From: Ciona savignyi
Lineage: Eukaryota; Chordata; Ascidiacea; Phlebobranchia; Cionidae
Length of the DNA: 64,000 nt
Direction of reading: 5' to 3'
NCBI GenBank assembly: GCA_000149265.1
Contig: CH002721.1
Coordinates: 575,974 to 639,973 of the forward strand
Numbering within the stretch: the first letter of the stretch is position 1; each line of letters starts with the position of its first letter. Made by a program: the position numbers and the translations under genes. Below, one piece after another: positions 36,201-44,530 of this stretch. Below the pieces are notes generated by a model. It saw only the letters and a list, made by a program, of their open reading frames with translations, was not told where the DNA came from and did no database searches.

Positions 36201-37348
36201 CACACTCCAGGAACTTTGATGTGGCCAACCATGCTTTGTAGTACACCAATAAAATCTGGTACATAACTATTCGATTAGCATCGATTTTACATACAGCACA
36301 ATTATGTACAAAGAGACATCGGACAACTGCGTACACCGGAGAGACGGGTATAGAGAACCGTATTGAACTTTGGAATAACCAAATGCGTTAATTAGGCATA
36401 CCACGAGCGACTTATGGATTAGAAACGCGGATTAGAGTAATGAACTGCGTGCGCGATTGCTTACAGGAACAACTTGTTGCCGGAACAAACCAATAAAATA
36501 AGCTACAGACGTCCCCGGCGAAACTTTACAACAATTAACAAAGAGGCGAGCAGAACGGTATAGATGCCGCGATAAGAAGCATCTTGCTTCGGGGGACGGG
36601 CGAGATCTGAACGATAAGTTTTATATGGCATACGTGAAATCGCACCACGCACTACGCACATGTCGGTCGTAAATAATATTTGACGACGACTTTATAGATC
36701 GCCGCAACAAGAAGTACAGCGACGTTGGATTCGTCAAAAAGTGTTCACGCCCAGAAAACCAGTTTTTAAGCGATATGCCAAACACTATTAACAAGTTGCA
36801 ATTCTTACCTTGGATTCCAAGTCACTGTCCACTGGTTCCAATGTCGGTAAAATTGACTCCATTTCCGATATCTTCTGTTTTAAAGCTGAAACTTGTTCCT
36901 CCAATTCGGATGCGCGTTGTCTTAACTCATCTTTGCTTAAATCTTTTATTGATTCGCAATTCTTCTGCGTCCCAGGGCAAACTTGATGATTCGCATCGCC
37001 AGAACAGTGCGGGCAAGTTTTCGGAGTAAATTCGCATTCGCTTAAATGTGTTTCACAGTCATTTAACGGGCCAACGAAATCGCAGCCTTTGGACCAGTTT
37101 TTACATCGAACCATAAGTTTTCCGATGAGTTTTGAAAGCGGTAGGACTCTATTCAGATCCTTTAAAGAAATTTCATTAGGACAGCCTTTGGGGCAAGCGT
37201 TGAGTTCTTGTATTTCCTTTTCAGCGCATGTCGAACAAAATACATGTCCACAGGGTGTAGCTAATGGGTCGTCCAATACTTTATCACAGACCCAGCAAAT
37301 ATAAGCTTCGTCAACTTCTATATCAAATAAATCCAGAGAGAAACCCAT
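4613..37348 (-). CDS. PDZRN: PDZRN3/PDZRN4-type RING-PDZ E3 ubiquitin ligase (10 exons recognised)
   Basis: Exons: 37348-36809, 18132-17852, 17772-17649, 15501-15400, 12180-12118, 10624-10526, 8843-8685, 7493-7380, 6626-6510, 6271-4613. All junctions are GT-AG with matching phases, giving about 1085 residues, close to vertebrate PDZRN3/4. Order: C3HC4 RING (residues 18-56), TRAF-type zinc finger, short coiled coil, second half of PDZ1, linker, complete PDZ2, acidic and serine-rich middle, LNX3-homology domain, and a class I PDZ ligand (VTYI) at the C terminus. Family members ubiquitinate synaptic and Wnt-pathway proteins; PDZRN3 acts on MuSK. A single tunicate gene would predate the PDZRN3/PDZRN4 split. 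Oddity: no exon for the first half of PDZ1 (with its GLGF loop) was found in the 18.7 kb first intron, although exon 1 and the next exon found are in the same phase. Confidence 0.95.
6510..6626 (-). CDS. PDZRN: PDZRN exon: serine/threonine-rich segment
   Basis: 39 codons, acceptor GATTTTGCAG, donor GTAAGA, phase 0. Low-complexity Ser/Thr/Asn-rich sequence ([20 protein letters not shown]). It is placed in the gene by phase and splice sites rather than by strong conservation. Confidence 0.75.
7380..7493 (-). CDS. PDZRN: PDZRN exon: EKDSGIGRT segment
   Basis: 38 codons, acceptor TTTCATTTCCAG, donor GTATGT, phase 0. It holds [18 protein letters not shown], matching the diagnostic TTDTAT..HEKDSGVGRTDES motif of PDZRN3/4. 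Confidence 0.93.
7567..7690. repeat. 62 bp perfect tandem duplication
   Basis: Units 7567-7628 and 7629-7690 appear identical. They lie in a PDZRN intron about 75 bp from the EKDSGIGRT exon. Perfect identity suggests a recent event, or an assembly duplication. Confidence 0.85.
8685..8843 (-). CDS. PDZRN: PDZRN exon: acidic region after PDZ2
   Basis: 53 codons, acceptor TTTGCTGCAG, donor GTTGGT, phase 0. It starts [15 protein letters not shown], matching the DEGWxxDxRNxF segment after PDZ2 in vertebrates, and ends EYAAIVSQK, matching the ..SVLQQKK boundary. The reading frame stays open past the donor to 8604, but that extension has no family resemblance. Two CRE octamers (8777 and 8795) lie in its coding sequence. 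Confidence 0.88.
9573..9680 (-). mobile_element. tRNA-derived SINE, family B
   Basis: On the minus strand it carries the B-box part cccatcatgggttcgaaact followed by tggctcggtaaaaaaa. It matches the copies at 42964-43075, 40640-40755 and 41634-41745. The head is eroded. It is the last dispersed repeat I recognise before 38 kb. Confidence 0.6.
10526..10624 (-). CDS. PDZRN: PDZRN exon: end of PDZ2
   Basis: 33 codons, acceptor TTGCTTTTAG, donor GTAAGT, phase 0. [16 protein letters not shown] is the INGxxV turn and helix 2 of PDZ2, and ITFLIRR is the final strand. It joins directly to the preceding exon (..GDQIVK + ING..). Confidence 0.93.
11701..11838. promoter_or_regulatory. Inverted pair of TGATTGAT-type sites
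   Basis: catcaatcaatcaa (11701-11714) and its exact reverse complement (11825-11838) flank 110 bp. TGATTGAT is a known Pbx/Hox composite site. The paired, inverted arrangement in an intron is compatible with an enhancer, but function is inference. Confidence 0.3.
12118..12180 (-). CDS. PDZRN: PDZRN exon: middle of PDZ2
   Basis: A 21-codon micro-exon, phase 0 at both ends. [20 protein letters not shown] aligns with the VDPNSIAAKDGRIREGDRI segment, including the GDxI turn typical of PDZ domains. Donor GTAAAT, acceptor TTTTAACCAG. It is well below normal ORF length cut-offs. Confidence 0.92.
12948..13075 (+). repeat. G-rich imperfect repeat, G-quadruplex candidate
   Basis: At least eight runs of four or more G on the plus strand in ~130 bp, arranged as two degenerate units of ~45 bp (acggcgggggccattgggg.. 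and acggcggggaccactgg..). Such spacing can form G-quadruplexes. It lies in a PDZRN intron. Confidence 0.6.
15400..15501 (-). CDS. PDZRN: PDZRN exon: first part of PDZ2
   Basis: 34 codons, phase 0 at both ends (acceptor TTTTCACAG, donor GTAAGT). Reads [18 protein letters not shown].., matching the EEVELCRVSSQEKLGLTV start of PDZ2; KLGIML is its carboxylate-binding loop. It continues to VRVVVSE, the equivalent of IGIYVSE. Confidence 0.92.
17649..17772 (-). CDS. PDZRN: PDZRN exon: linker between PDZ1 and PDZ2
   Basis: One base plus 41 codons, acceptor ATCCAG, donor GTGAGT. It ends [11 protein letters not shown], which lines up with the acidic FEYEE segment just before PDZ2 in PDZRN4. An alternative acceptor four bases further in (GTGAG) would suit the other frame of the preceding exon. 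Confidence 0.8.
17852..18132 (-). CDS. PDZRN: PDZRN exon: second half of PDZ1 and linker
   Basis: Starts right after CAG with [19 protein letters not shown], the helix-2 part of a PDZ domain, then EPITVVLRR, its last strand. It ends at a GTAAGT donor after 93 codons plus two bases, and phase 2 matches the next exon. The last ~75 bases are open in two frames. The frame that keeps phase reads QDSLCFCQ..; the other reads [14 protein letters not shown], which looks more like the vertebrate linker. I follow the phase-consistent frame. Confidence 0.85.
18133..36808 (-). other. PDZRN first intron, 18.7 kb
   Basis: No exon with convincing family resemblance was found. The missing first half of PDZ1 should lie here, or be in a form I could not recognise. 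The sequence is CpG-rich with few repeats, apart from more AT-rich parts near 28.7-29.6 kb and 33-34 kb. Many short open frames on both strands (for example 29720-30034) are expected from the base composition and are not called as genes. Confidence 0.6.
36809..37348 (-). CDS. PDZRN: PDZRN exon 1: RING finger, TRAF-type zinc finger, coiled coil
   Basis: 180 codons from ATG at 37348 to a GTAAGA donor, phase 0. The start MGFSLDLFD matches the family's MGFELDRFD. RING ligands are all visible: C18, C21, C33, H35, C38, C41, C52, C56 (C3HC4). A Cys/His cluster near residues 82-128 is the TRAF-type zinc finger that follows the RING in PDZRN and LNX proteins. The end ([18 protein letters not shown]) is a predicted coiled coil. 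The RING recruits an E2 enzyme for ubiquitin transfer. Confidence 0.95.
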
Positions 37349-38340
37349 TGTACCCTATAACGTGAAAGTTATTAAACTGAATTTTTGTTAACACTAAACA
37401 AACTAAACTACTTGCCACACTAAAATTGGAACTAATAAATAGAGTTTCTAATTAGACAGGCAACTAATCATTATATAACAAATACTAAGCTAACGTATAA
37501 ACACAATGTATTTTTAACCGAAATAACTCATATGCGGTTTCTCTTTTTCTATTAGAACAAGTCCTAATAAACGCCACGATTCTGTCGCTTGCCATAAACC
37601 TTATCTGATGACTTTTATTGCATAACGTGGTGCACAAAGTCGCAATTTAATCGAGAAAAACGGAGCGAGCGATCGGCGAGTCTTGAGAAAAAGGCACCTT
37701 TACAGGAGTTTGGAGTAACCGCCCATTTTAGTACTTCATGGCCATGCTGGTTGTTCCTGTATTTGCGACTCTGCATCAGTCAAGATCGTTCTACAATTAT
37801 TTGCATTTGGGCCGTGTGGCCTAATTTACTTGCGACTATTGTCTTTCTAATAATCGGGCACAGTTTGCCCTGTACACACTAAAGACAGCGCCGTGAACGT
37901 TTAACGTTGGTGTTATACCCTTGCTACTTTTTCAACGGTAGGAACTCATAATACTACCTTGCATAGTTGTACCTAACACATTTACATTAGATTAGACCAT
38001 AATTATAGTTTCCAAATTTGCTTGACTGAAATAATCTAGTTTTACCTTAAAATCATATAGGGTTATTCATCTAAATTGAAAAATAAAACATTAAAAATGT
38101 AAAATTATTTACCTTAATACACATTGACGAAACAAGATCATGCGAAAAAATATATCTAACATTCAGATTGTACAATCTTACATCTAGAATGATGTAAAAA
38201 CATCTAGATTTAAATGAAAATAATCTAAAATGGCAACTATGACCATAATGCGCGTACAGAAATTACCCGCACATATATCAAACTCAAAAGCGCGTCATAA
38301 TACCCAATATTACAACATAATTCAATAACCACTATTATTA
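37349..38340. other. Upstream region of the PDZRN gene
   Basis: Holds the expected 5' UTR and promoter. No TATA box in a convincing place. Composition shifts from CpG-rich to AT-rich around 37.9 kb. Nothing coding was seen. Confidence 0.4.
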
Positions 38341-38361
38341 CGTTACAAGGCATACTTTCGT

Positions 38362-38660
38362 AGTTAAAAAACAAAATTGCAGTGAACCCACCCATCAAAC
38401 ACTATTTCCAAGTTTTTTTTACAAATATGTGCATTTTTTTAGTGAAAGTTATACCATTATGGATATTATTATTAAAAAAAGGAAAATCCGATAAAGCCAC
38501 AGTTGTTAAAAAACAAAAATTGCAGTAAACTCAACCATCAAATACCCTTTGAAAGTTTTTTTACAAATATGTGCACAGTTTTTCTTTAGTGGAACTTTTA
38601 ACATTATGGAAATTATTAAAAAAAACAGGAAAAACCGACAAATTCACAGTTGTTAAATTA
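38362..38660. repeat. ~150 bp tandem duplication, diverged
   Basis: Two copies, about 38362-38508 and 38509-38660, share aaaattgcagt, acaaatatgtgca, ttagtg, cattatgga and cacagttgttaaa in the same order, with many substitutions. This is an old duplication next to hAT-like sequence. Confidence 0.65.
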
Positions 38661-38898
38661 TAGACACTGTATTGGGCATGGTGGGTAACTGCTCTTGTCG
38701 ACGGGTCAGATTTGGAAAAATTAAGTCATTGGTGGGCCGGATTATTACATAAATAGTATTTAATATTCTAACCAAATATTTATTCACCATTGCAAGGTCC
38801 ACATTACAGGGTATGATTGGTTACATTCTACGGACCGGTTAAATTCCCTTCAAGGGCCGGTCCCTGCCAGCGGGCCGGATGTTGCCTATGTCTGGCAC
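38650..38898. mobile_element. hAT-like non-autonomous element, one end
   Basis: Ends gggccggatgttgcctatg tctggcactg, a typical hAT terminal sequence (cagtgccaga.. when inverted). The opposite terminus was not found with confidence, so the start is approximate. No transposase frame is present. Confidence 0.4.
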
Positions 38899-38911
38899 TG
38901 TATACAGCAGG

Positions 38912-39360
38912 GATTTTCAACCTTTTTTTGCTCATGGCCCACTAAATTAGTAAAAAAGTGACATTGGCCCATTAACGTTTATTGAAAAACACAAAATGAA
39001 TAACATCAAGTTTCAACAACACAATAAATCAATCAGCTGAACATTTACACAATTGAATGAGAAGGCTGTTGCTGTAGTTTGTCCACAAGAATTTTTTATA
39101 CTAGGTGCAGTCGATAAGAGTGCGCAGGATTTTATGTTCTATCTTCTATAGGGATGAAAATGCTGACCCACACAACCACGTGGTGGTGAAAGGCAGTAGT
39201 TTCATAAGACAATTTTAACTGATTTGTGGATATGGCATACAGCCGATTTGTGGATATGACTCTTATGTGTTTAATGTTCATAATGACATGATTTCTGATA
39301 TCGCTGTATGCCAAGCTCTGTGGCCCACTGAAAATAGCGTCATGGCCCACGCGACTTTAA
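38912..39360. mobile_element. hAT-like element, one terminus (cagggattttcaacc)
   Basis: Starts cagggattttcaacctttt followed by tttgctcatggcccact, the common hAT end motif. Two further 'tggccca' blocks near 39320-39350 suggest internal or opposite-end sequence, but no clean inverted terminus is present. No transposase. Confidence 0.4.
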
Positions 39361-39562
39361 TTATTATTTAATCAATAATTGCAAAATCGTTAATTAAGTA
39401 TAATTGGTAAATATATGTCTTATGCCGCAAATTTTTGCAACACTTCGGTCGCTTTGCTGTTTAAATTCTGTCCGCTTGGTGTTTTCAGAAATTTTAACTT
39501 ATCAAGTAAAAATAAAGTTTTGTGTTCGTTTTTTCTCGTTTAACACCTTTAGTTATATAGCC

Positions 39563-39870
39563 AGGTTAGTCTGGTGATGGTTTCCACCCGGTTAGTCTGG
39601 TGGTTTAGTGCTTCGCCTTTCAGCCGAAGGGTTGTAGGTGCGAAACTGGTCGCTAGCTGGTCAATTGCGTCCTTGCGTAAAGCACTTAACGGACATTTAA
39701 CCCAGCGGATTAATGGGTTCTTCTAAATTGAAGGAACGTGTGAATCATGCACAACACACTTCAATAGCTCCGGTAACCCGACGATGGGCGCGAGGTGATC
39801 TGACGATTGCCCGTGTGTTAACCCCACTGGGTTTCCCATTTACGGAATAAACTGAATATTCTATCCTATA
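39563..39870 (+). mobile_element. tRNA-derived SINE, family A, full length
   Basis: Head: ggttagtctggtggtttagtg (A-box region), gccgaagggttgtaggtgcg (B-box region), ctggtcgctagctgg. Body: ttgaaggaacgtgtg, caatagctccggtaacccg, cgcgaggtgatctgac. Tail: gtttcccatttacggaat, ctatccta. The first bases of the head are present twice in tandem (39563 and 39590). RNA polymerase III internal promoters are expected in this type of element. Confidence 0.8.
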
Positions 39871-39902
39871 TCTTCCGCTTGGCGGTGTGGGCTTAAAAAG
39901 GT

Positions 39903-40154
39903 AAGATTTATATTGATGCTAATGTGGCATTATGAGATTTATATTGATGCTAATGTGGCATTATGTACCTTAATGGTTGTATCAAAGAATACTAACTTAG
40001 AAGTTAGTAACTTATAAGTTAGTATTCCATAGTTGTATTATGATCAACTTATTGATGTTTTAATCTTTAGTAAATTTTTTTTAATTATGCCTCTTACAAA
40101 CACACAATATCCAGTTTTTTAATTATGCCTCTTACAAACGCACAATATCCAGAC
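39903..40154. repeat. Cluster of short tandem duplications and a hairpin
   Basis: gatttatattgatgctaatg is tandemly repeated (39904-39965). A 13 bp-arm palindrome (gaatactaactta ..) lies at 39987-40027. ttaattatgcctcttacaaac is repeated at ~40082 and ~40120. The cluster has no coding potential. Confidence 0.7.
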
Positions 40155-40639
40155 CAATGTATTCAGTGGCCATGAGAGTTATGGGTTATTGGTTAAACTG
40201 TTATATAACTTCCCATGACAGTTATGTACGCAGGTTTAACTGTTATATAATTAAGTTGACGGCTCGGATTATCGGTGTCGCAGATTCACGCATGCGCAGT
40301 AAGTCACGCGGAATCTTTTATTTATACAGGAAACAATTTGATGCAACGCCGTTGTACAGTTTTATAGCAGCCGTCAAAAGGTTAAAAACCACTGGTCGCC
40401 TAATACATTCCAACTCTCTTGATACAATTGGGATTTATTCATTTTACATATGGTTTTATCGAGACTACGTTAAACTAAGGTATTGTATTTTATAGAATTG
40501 ATCTGAAATTCAAATCTACGAAGATATTGACCTTATTCTTTGAGTTCCGTCGAATTTTTCACAATACTCCAGAAACAACCTTTTGAGTTTCAGTTTAAAC
40601 ACGTAAGGTATATAAATCAGTCGCCTTTCGTTTTCCATT

Positions 40640-40755
40640 TTTTACCGGGCCAAGTTTCGAAACCATGATGGGCTTGTCATTAAGACCGTGTTTTATATGA
40701 AATTTGCATATGCACTTGTTGCGTTAACCAATTGCCCAAACAACCGCATACCTTT
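40640..40755 (-). mobile_element. SINE family B, degenerate copy
   Basis: Contains ttttttaccgggccaagtt and cgaaaccatgatgggcttg on the plus strand and a degenerate ..cgttaaccaattgccc.. head region. Same family as 42964-43075. Confidence 0.55.
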
Positions 40756-41633
40756 ACGGTTTTACACTAATGGATTAGATTGGTGGGTTAGTGCGTCGTA
40801 TTTACTATCTCAACTCCAAAACTAACCCTAAACGCTGCCCCAACTACCAACTTCAACCCCAGAACAAACCCTTGCCCCAAATACTTATATTATTTTGTAT
40901 AACTTTAACTTACACTAGCTCTTATTTGTCCACATCGCTTTATAACGACTGGAATAGTTGTATATCATGTTATTTGGCAAGGCATTTAGAAATTGTCGCC
41001 TGAAACCCGTGGTTTAAAGGTTTGGATAATAATAACTAAAGTCTCCACGGTATTAAACAAACTGCAATGGCGTTGGTAGCTCGACAGCAACGAGTTTTGT
41101 ATCCCGGAATTCGTTGAAATTAGTCATTAGTGCATAACACGTATCTGTGTTTGAACAGTGGGTAACGTTAACGCATGAATTGGAAGATTTTAAGGACATA
41201 CATCTCTAAAAATTCACCAGTCGTATTACGGTAAAATATCGACGTGAAATTCCGTAGTTTAATATTAGGTTAATAGCGCCATCTCGCGGAAGCATTTATC
41301 GATAGATAAAAGCAAAACAATCAAAATATTCAGACACTGCTTTCCGCAATTTTATAAGAGTTACCGACAGACATTACGCTACGTGATAACACTTAATAGA
41401 ACAAATTAAATATTCCAACAATAAAAATGTAAAGTTATTAAAATTCCAAATCGTTATGTATTCTATAACAAATATCAAACCCGGAAAATGGAAGCAAAAT
41501 AACAGGATTTAACACCGGCCGAATACATGAATAGGTTAGTGTGTCTCCTTTTAACCAAAGGGTGGTACTGGTCGCTAGCGAGCTTGTGGGTTTAATTTTG
41601 AGAAACACAGGAGATAAATATAAATATCCTGTA

Positions 41634-41745
41634 TGGTCGTATGGCCGAATGGTTAACGCGACTGATACATATACTGGCTAATCTATAAAAAAACGGGCCG
41701 AGTGACCATCCCATCATGGCTTCGAAACTTGGCACGGTAAAAAAT
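41634..41745 (+). mobile_element. SINE family B, plus strand, tRNA-Ser/Leu-like
   Basis: tggccgaatggttaacgcga (A-box side) to catcatggcttcgaaacttg (B-box side), followed by a poly-A-like tail. The head resembles a class II tRNA with a long middle. A true tRNA gene is unlikely because the acceptor ends do not pair and the same unit recurs as SINEs. Confidence 0.65.
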
Positions 41746-42341
41746 ATGAATCTCCTATTCTGTCCTAACATAACCTATATAGAAATTATTGTTAGTCTAA
41801 CGGGAAACACAAGAGCGTTTTATAATAATTAATATAAAATAAATTAAACAAGGATTATCATTAAATTACATAAACAAATTGTTTTGCTTGTATCCATTAT
41901 AGTTATTTTTCCACAGTAAAAACGCGTAATAAGATTCTTGTAAAAAATAGGAAACCAGACAAAGACGACTAAACGACAGTAGTAAAACACGTCCATGCGT
42001 CAACTTAATTAAATTAATATACGTACAGTCAACCAAAAACATAATCAATTAAAAATATATTTTAATCAAAATTACTACAATTACGCTACGACGAAAAGTG
42101 TGCGGTAAATCTAAATTCCTTCACATGAATCATGATCTTCCATACAATCAAAACGATGGTGTTCTTACCTAGAAGCCAAGGCTAATATAAGGTTCTACTG
42201 AGGAAAACCACAGCATCGATACATGCTATAAACCACATAATTGTATAATAGTTTCTATTCCTATATTACGGATTTAGTGTTACTTGTCATAATTTCGTGA
42301 CGTATATTAGTGGAATAGGGCGTCGTCTTTTATTTGAAATG

Positions 42342-42575
42342 TTAATGGGTCGGAACTGGTTCTGCCTTGTCAGCTATGTGCTTATGAATGCACTTCTTGT
42401 GGATGAATAGGTTCAAAATGTGTGACGGCTCAATCATCAATAATACAAGGCAATGGTTGCGGTCAACGATGAATGCAAGGTAATCGGGGGCTTTATCATG
42501 CGATAACGCTACCTTACGTTTTCCCCAAGGTATTCTTGCCATTGCCTTTATTTTATACTTTCTGCCTTCTAACAT
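42342..42575 (-). pseudogene. Short ORF, possible mariner-like transposase remnant
   Basis: 77 codons from ATG at 42575 to a stop at 42342. The stretch VALSHDKAP..LVLLMIEPSHILNLF resembles the mariner pattern HxDNAPxH..LxHPPYSPDLxxxDxxLF in spacing. The second half is too diverged to be sure, and the catalytic DDE/D set is not complete. It could equally be a chance frame. Confidence 0.2.
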
Positions 42576-42609
42576 TCACGAGGATGAAACCTGAATTTTT
42601 ATATTCTAA

Positions 42610-42835
42610 TGCGTGAGAAAAAATTGCGTCGCCTTTCAGTCGTAAGGTGGTTGCATCAAAACTGGTGGTTGTTTCATTGGGCAGGCAACAAGCTGACATT
42701 TCCTGAACCGAAATAACCCCACCCCCCCCCCCCCCCCGCTTTAGTGTTCTCCCACCCCGCAGATTAGTTAAGCCCGCGTTAGACCTCTGACAGACTTTCT
42801 GTTTATGAAAAAACACGAATACCCTGTCCTAACAC
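42610..42835 (+). mobile_element. SINE family A, degenerate, with poly-C tract
   Basis: gcgtcgcctttcagtcgtaag followed by gttgcatcaaaactggt marks the head and cctgtcctaacac the tail. A run of about 16 C (42721-42737) interrupts the body. Confidence 0.45.
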
Positions 42836-42963
42836 TAGGGCCAAATTAAAACACCTTGCGACATCTCTCCCCCTGCGTTGTCTCATAACAGTAATCGAAC
42901 TGTGTTTAACAGACATAGAACGCACTGCAATAACTCCGACAACCAGATTGTAACCACGAGGTT

Positions 42964-43075
42964 GTCTTTTTTTTACTGAGCCAAGTTTCGAACCTTCGAT
43001 GGGCTCGTCACCAGGACCGTTTTTAGTATAAGAGTATATGTATCAGTCGCGTTAACCATTCGGCCACACCACCGT
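42964..43075 (-). mobile_element. SINE family B with 11 bp target-site duplication
   Basis: On the minus strand it runs from gtggccgaatggttaacgcg through a middle of actgatacatatactctt to gaaggttcgaaacttggct and an A-rich end. It is flanked by direct repeats accacgaggtt at 42953-42963 and 43076-43086, the footprint of LINE-machinery retroposition. Confidence 0.8.
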
Positions 43076-44174
43076 ACCACGAGGTTTTCTTATAATTGCC
43101 AGTGCCAGTGTAAAACGAATCTTTAACGACACCATGCGATTAAAATACAGTACACCACAGCGCCATCTAGCGATTAACTCTTTGCTCAGTCGCTCGGTCG
43201 TAAGAATTGCCTGGCTTAAAACGAATCGTCGAACCTAAAAACCTTAAATTCTATTGAAACCAGCGACCAGAGTAAATAAAGACTTGTCACAAATACAAAA
43301 TGTATTTAAAATTCCCGAATACAAAACCGAAACAGTTTCACAATGACAGCATGGTAAAATACAGAGGCAAAAGTATTACCAAATACCATTCAAATAAGAC
43401 TTTATAAATAGACCTAATAACCGTGGTACAAATGGGCGGATATCCAATAAGCTAAATCAAACCCTGCTATATTTAAATGAAAGATTGACGCAAAAAGCTA
43501 GACATGTTGTAGGATTCCTATACACGGATTGAAACGCTGGTTGATAATAAGAAAAAAAGCCAAAAAGACAAGAACAGAAAAGTAAATATTCAGAAAGTGG
43601 TAAATATTTTCATTGGACAAAGTTCGTTGCAATGGCACGAATGGTTTTGACTTGAATCGATTTTGGTATATGTGGGTTTCTAAACGGCCGAACCGTACTT
43701 TAATTTGGAAATTAAAATTGTAAAACTTAAAAACAATAAACAACGGCAAATGAATTGGAATGTAGAACACATGCAAGTTTATTTTTAAATATCGCAATTT
43801 GCATCTAAAATGTCGTTTTATTTTAAAACATCGTACTGCATTAGCTTCACTATCGACCATACATAAATCGCAGGTAATTGTCTTGAAAACGACATTTGAT
43901 CAATGAAACAAACCAATGTTGTAATTTGTACAGTGATAAAAACGCATCAGCATTCAAATGAATACAAATACTTATTAAAATAATACGAACATTGAACACT
44001 TTGAAAAAGCGTATTTCAGTTTGGTTTGGTGAAATAAAAAGAAAAGGCAAGTTCATCTTAATACGTAGGCCTTTATGTTGTTACTTTTTGAAAAAAAGGA
44101 ATTGTTCAATTAAAAATAGTGAAACTATTGCGATGTCGACACAAGTATTTTAACGCGCAGACGAAAATGTTACT

Positions 44175-44180
44175 TTTATT
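44175..44180 (-). promoter_or_regulatory. Candidate polyadenylation signal, MOB3 gene
   Basis: AATAAA on the minus strand 318 bp after the MOB3 stop codon. No nearer canonical hexamer was seen. Confidence 0.35.
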
Positions 44181-44497
44181 TCATTTTTTTAAATGAAAAT
44201 GTTCAAAAAAGAAAAAAAACACTGTCATATGCTAAAGTAATCAATTTAAGGAAACTAACTTTAAAAAAGACAAAATACTCGCATTTACGCAATACACTGC
44301 TAATAATAGATAGCTGGACGTAATGCATAGCAGAAATAGAAACAAAGTTTCACGATTCGGAACGTGGATGTGTGACTCACTAATACGTCGGCGCCTTTCT
44401 TCAGGAAATTACGTTTTGGATGGAATAAACAAGCAGGAAGTGACGCTTATTTGCTGTTTACGCGACTGTCAATAGAAAAGGGAGACGCAGTGACCGT

Positions 44498-44530
44498 CTA
44501 CCCGTGGCATATAGTTGCCTGCATTTCTTT
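44498..44530 (-). CDS. MOB3: MOB3 exon 6 (last ten codons and stop)
   Basis: A 33 bp terminal coding exon after [19 protein letters not shown] then TAG. It matches the KEMTxRxC ending of MOB3 proteins. It was found only by looking for the missing C terminus. Confidence 0.85.
   Translation of the reverse strand, partial: KEMQATICHG

Noticed and set aside
40157-40495. 112-codon plus-strand ORF
   Set aside because: It overlaps short duplicated repeats and is rich in Tyr/Arg/Ile as expected from AT-rich DNA. No family resemblance.
41634-41745. Possible tRNA-Ser or tRNA-Leu gene
   Set aside because: A- and B-box-like parts are present but the acceptor stem does not pair, and near-identical units recur as SINEs, one with a target-site duplication.
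43498-43860. 120-codon minus-strand ORF downstream of MOB3
   Set aside because: Phe/Asn/Lys/Ile-rich translation of AT-rich DNA beyond the likely MOB3 3' end. No motif.
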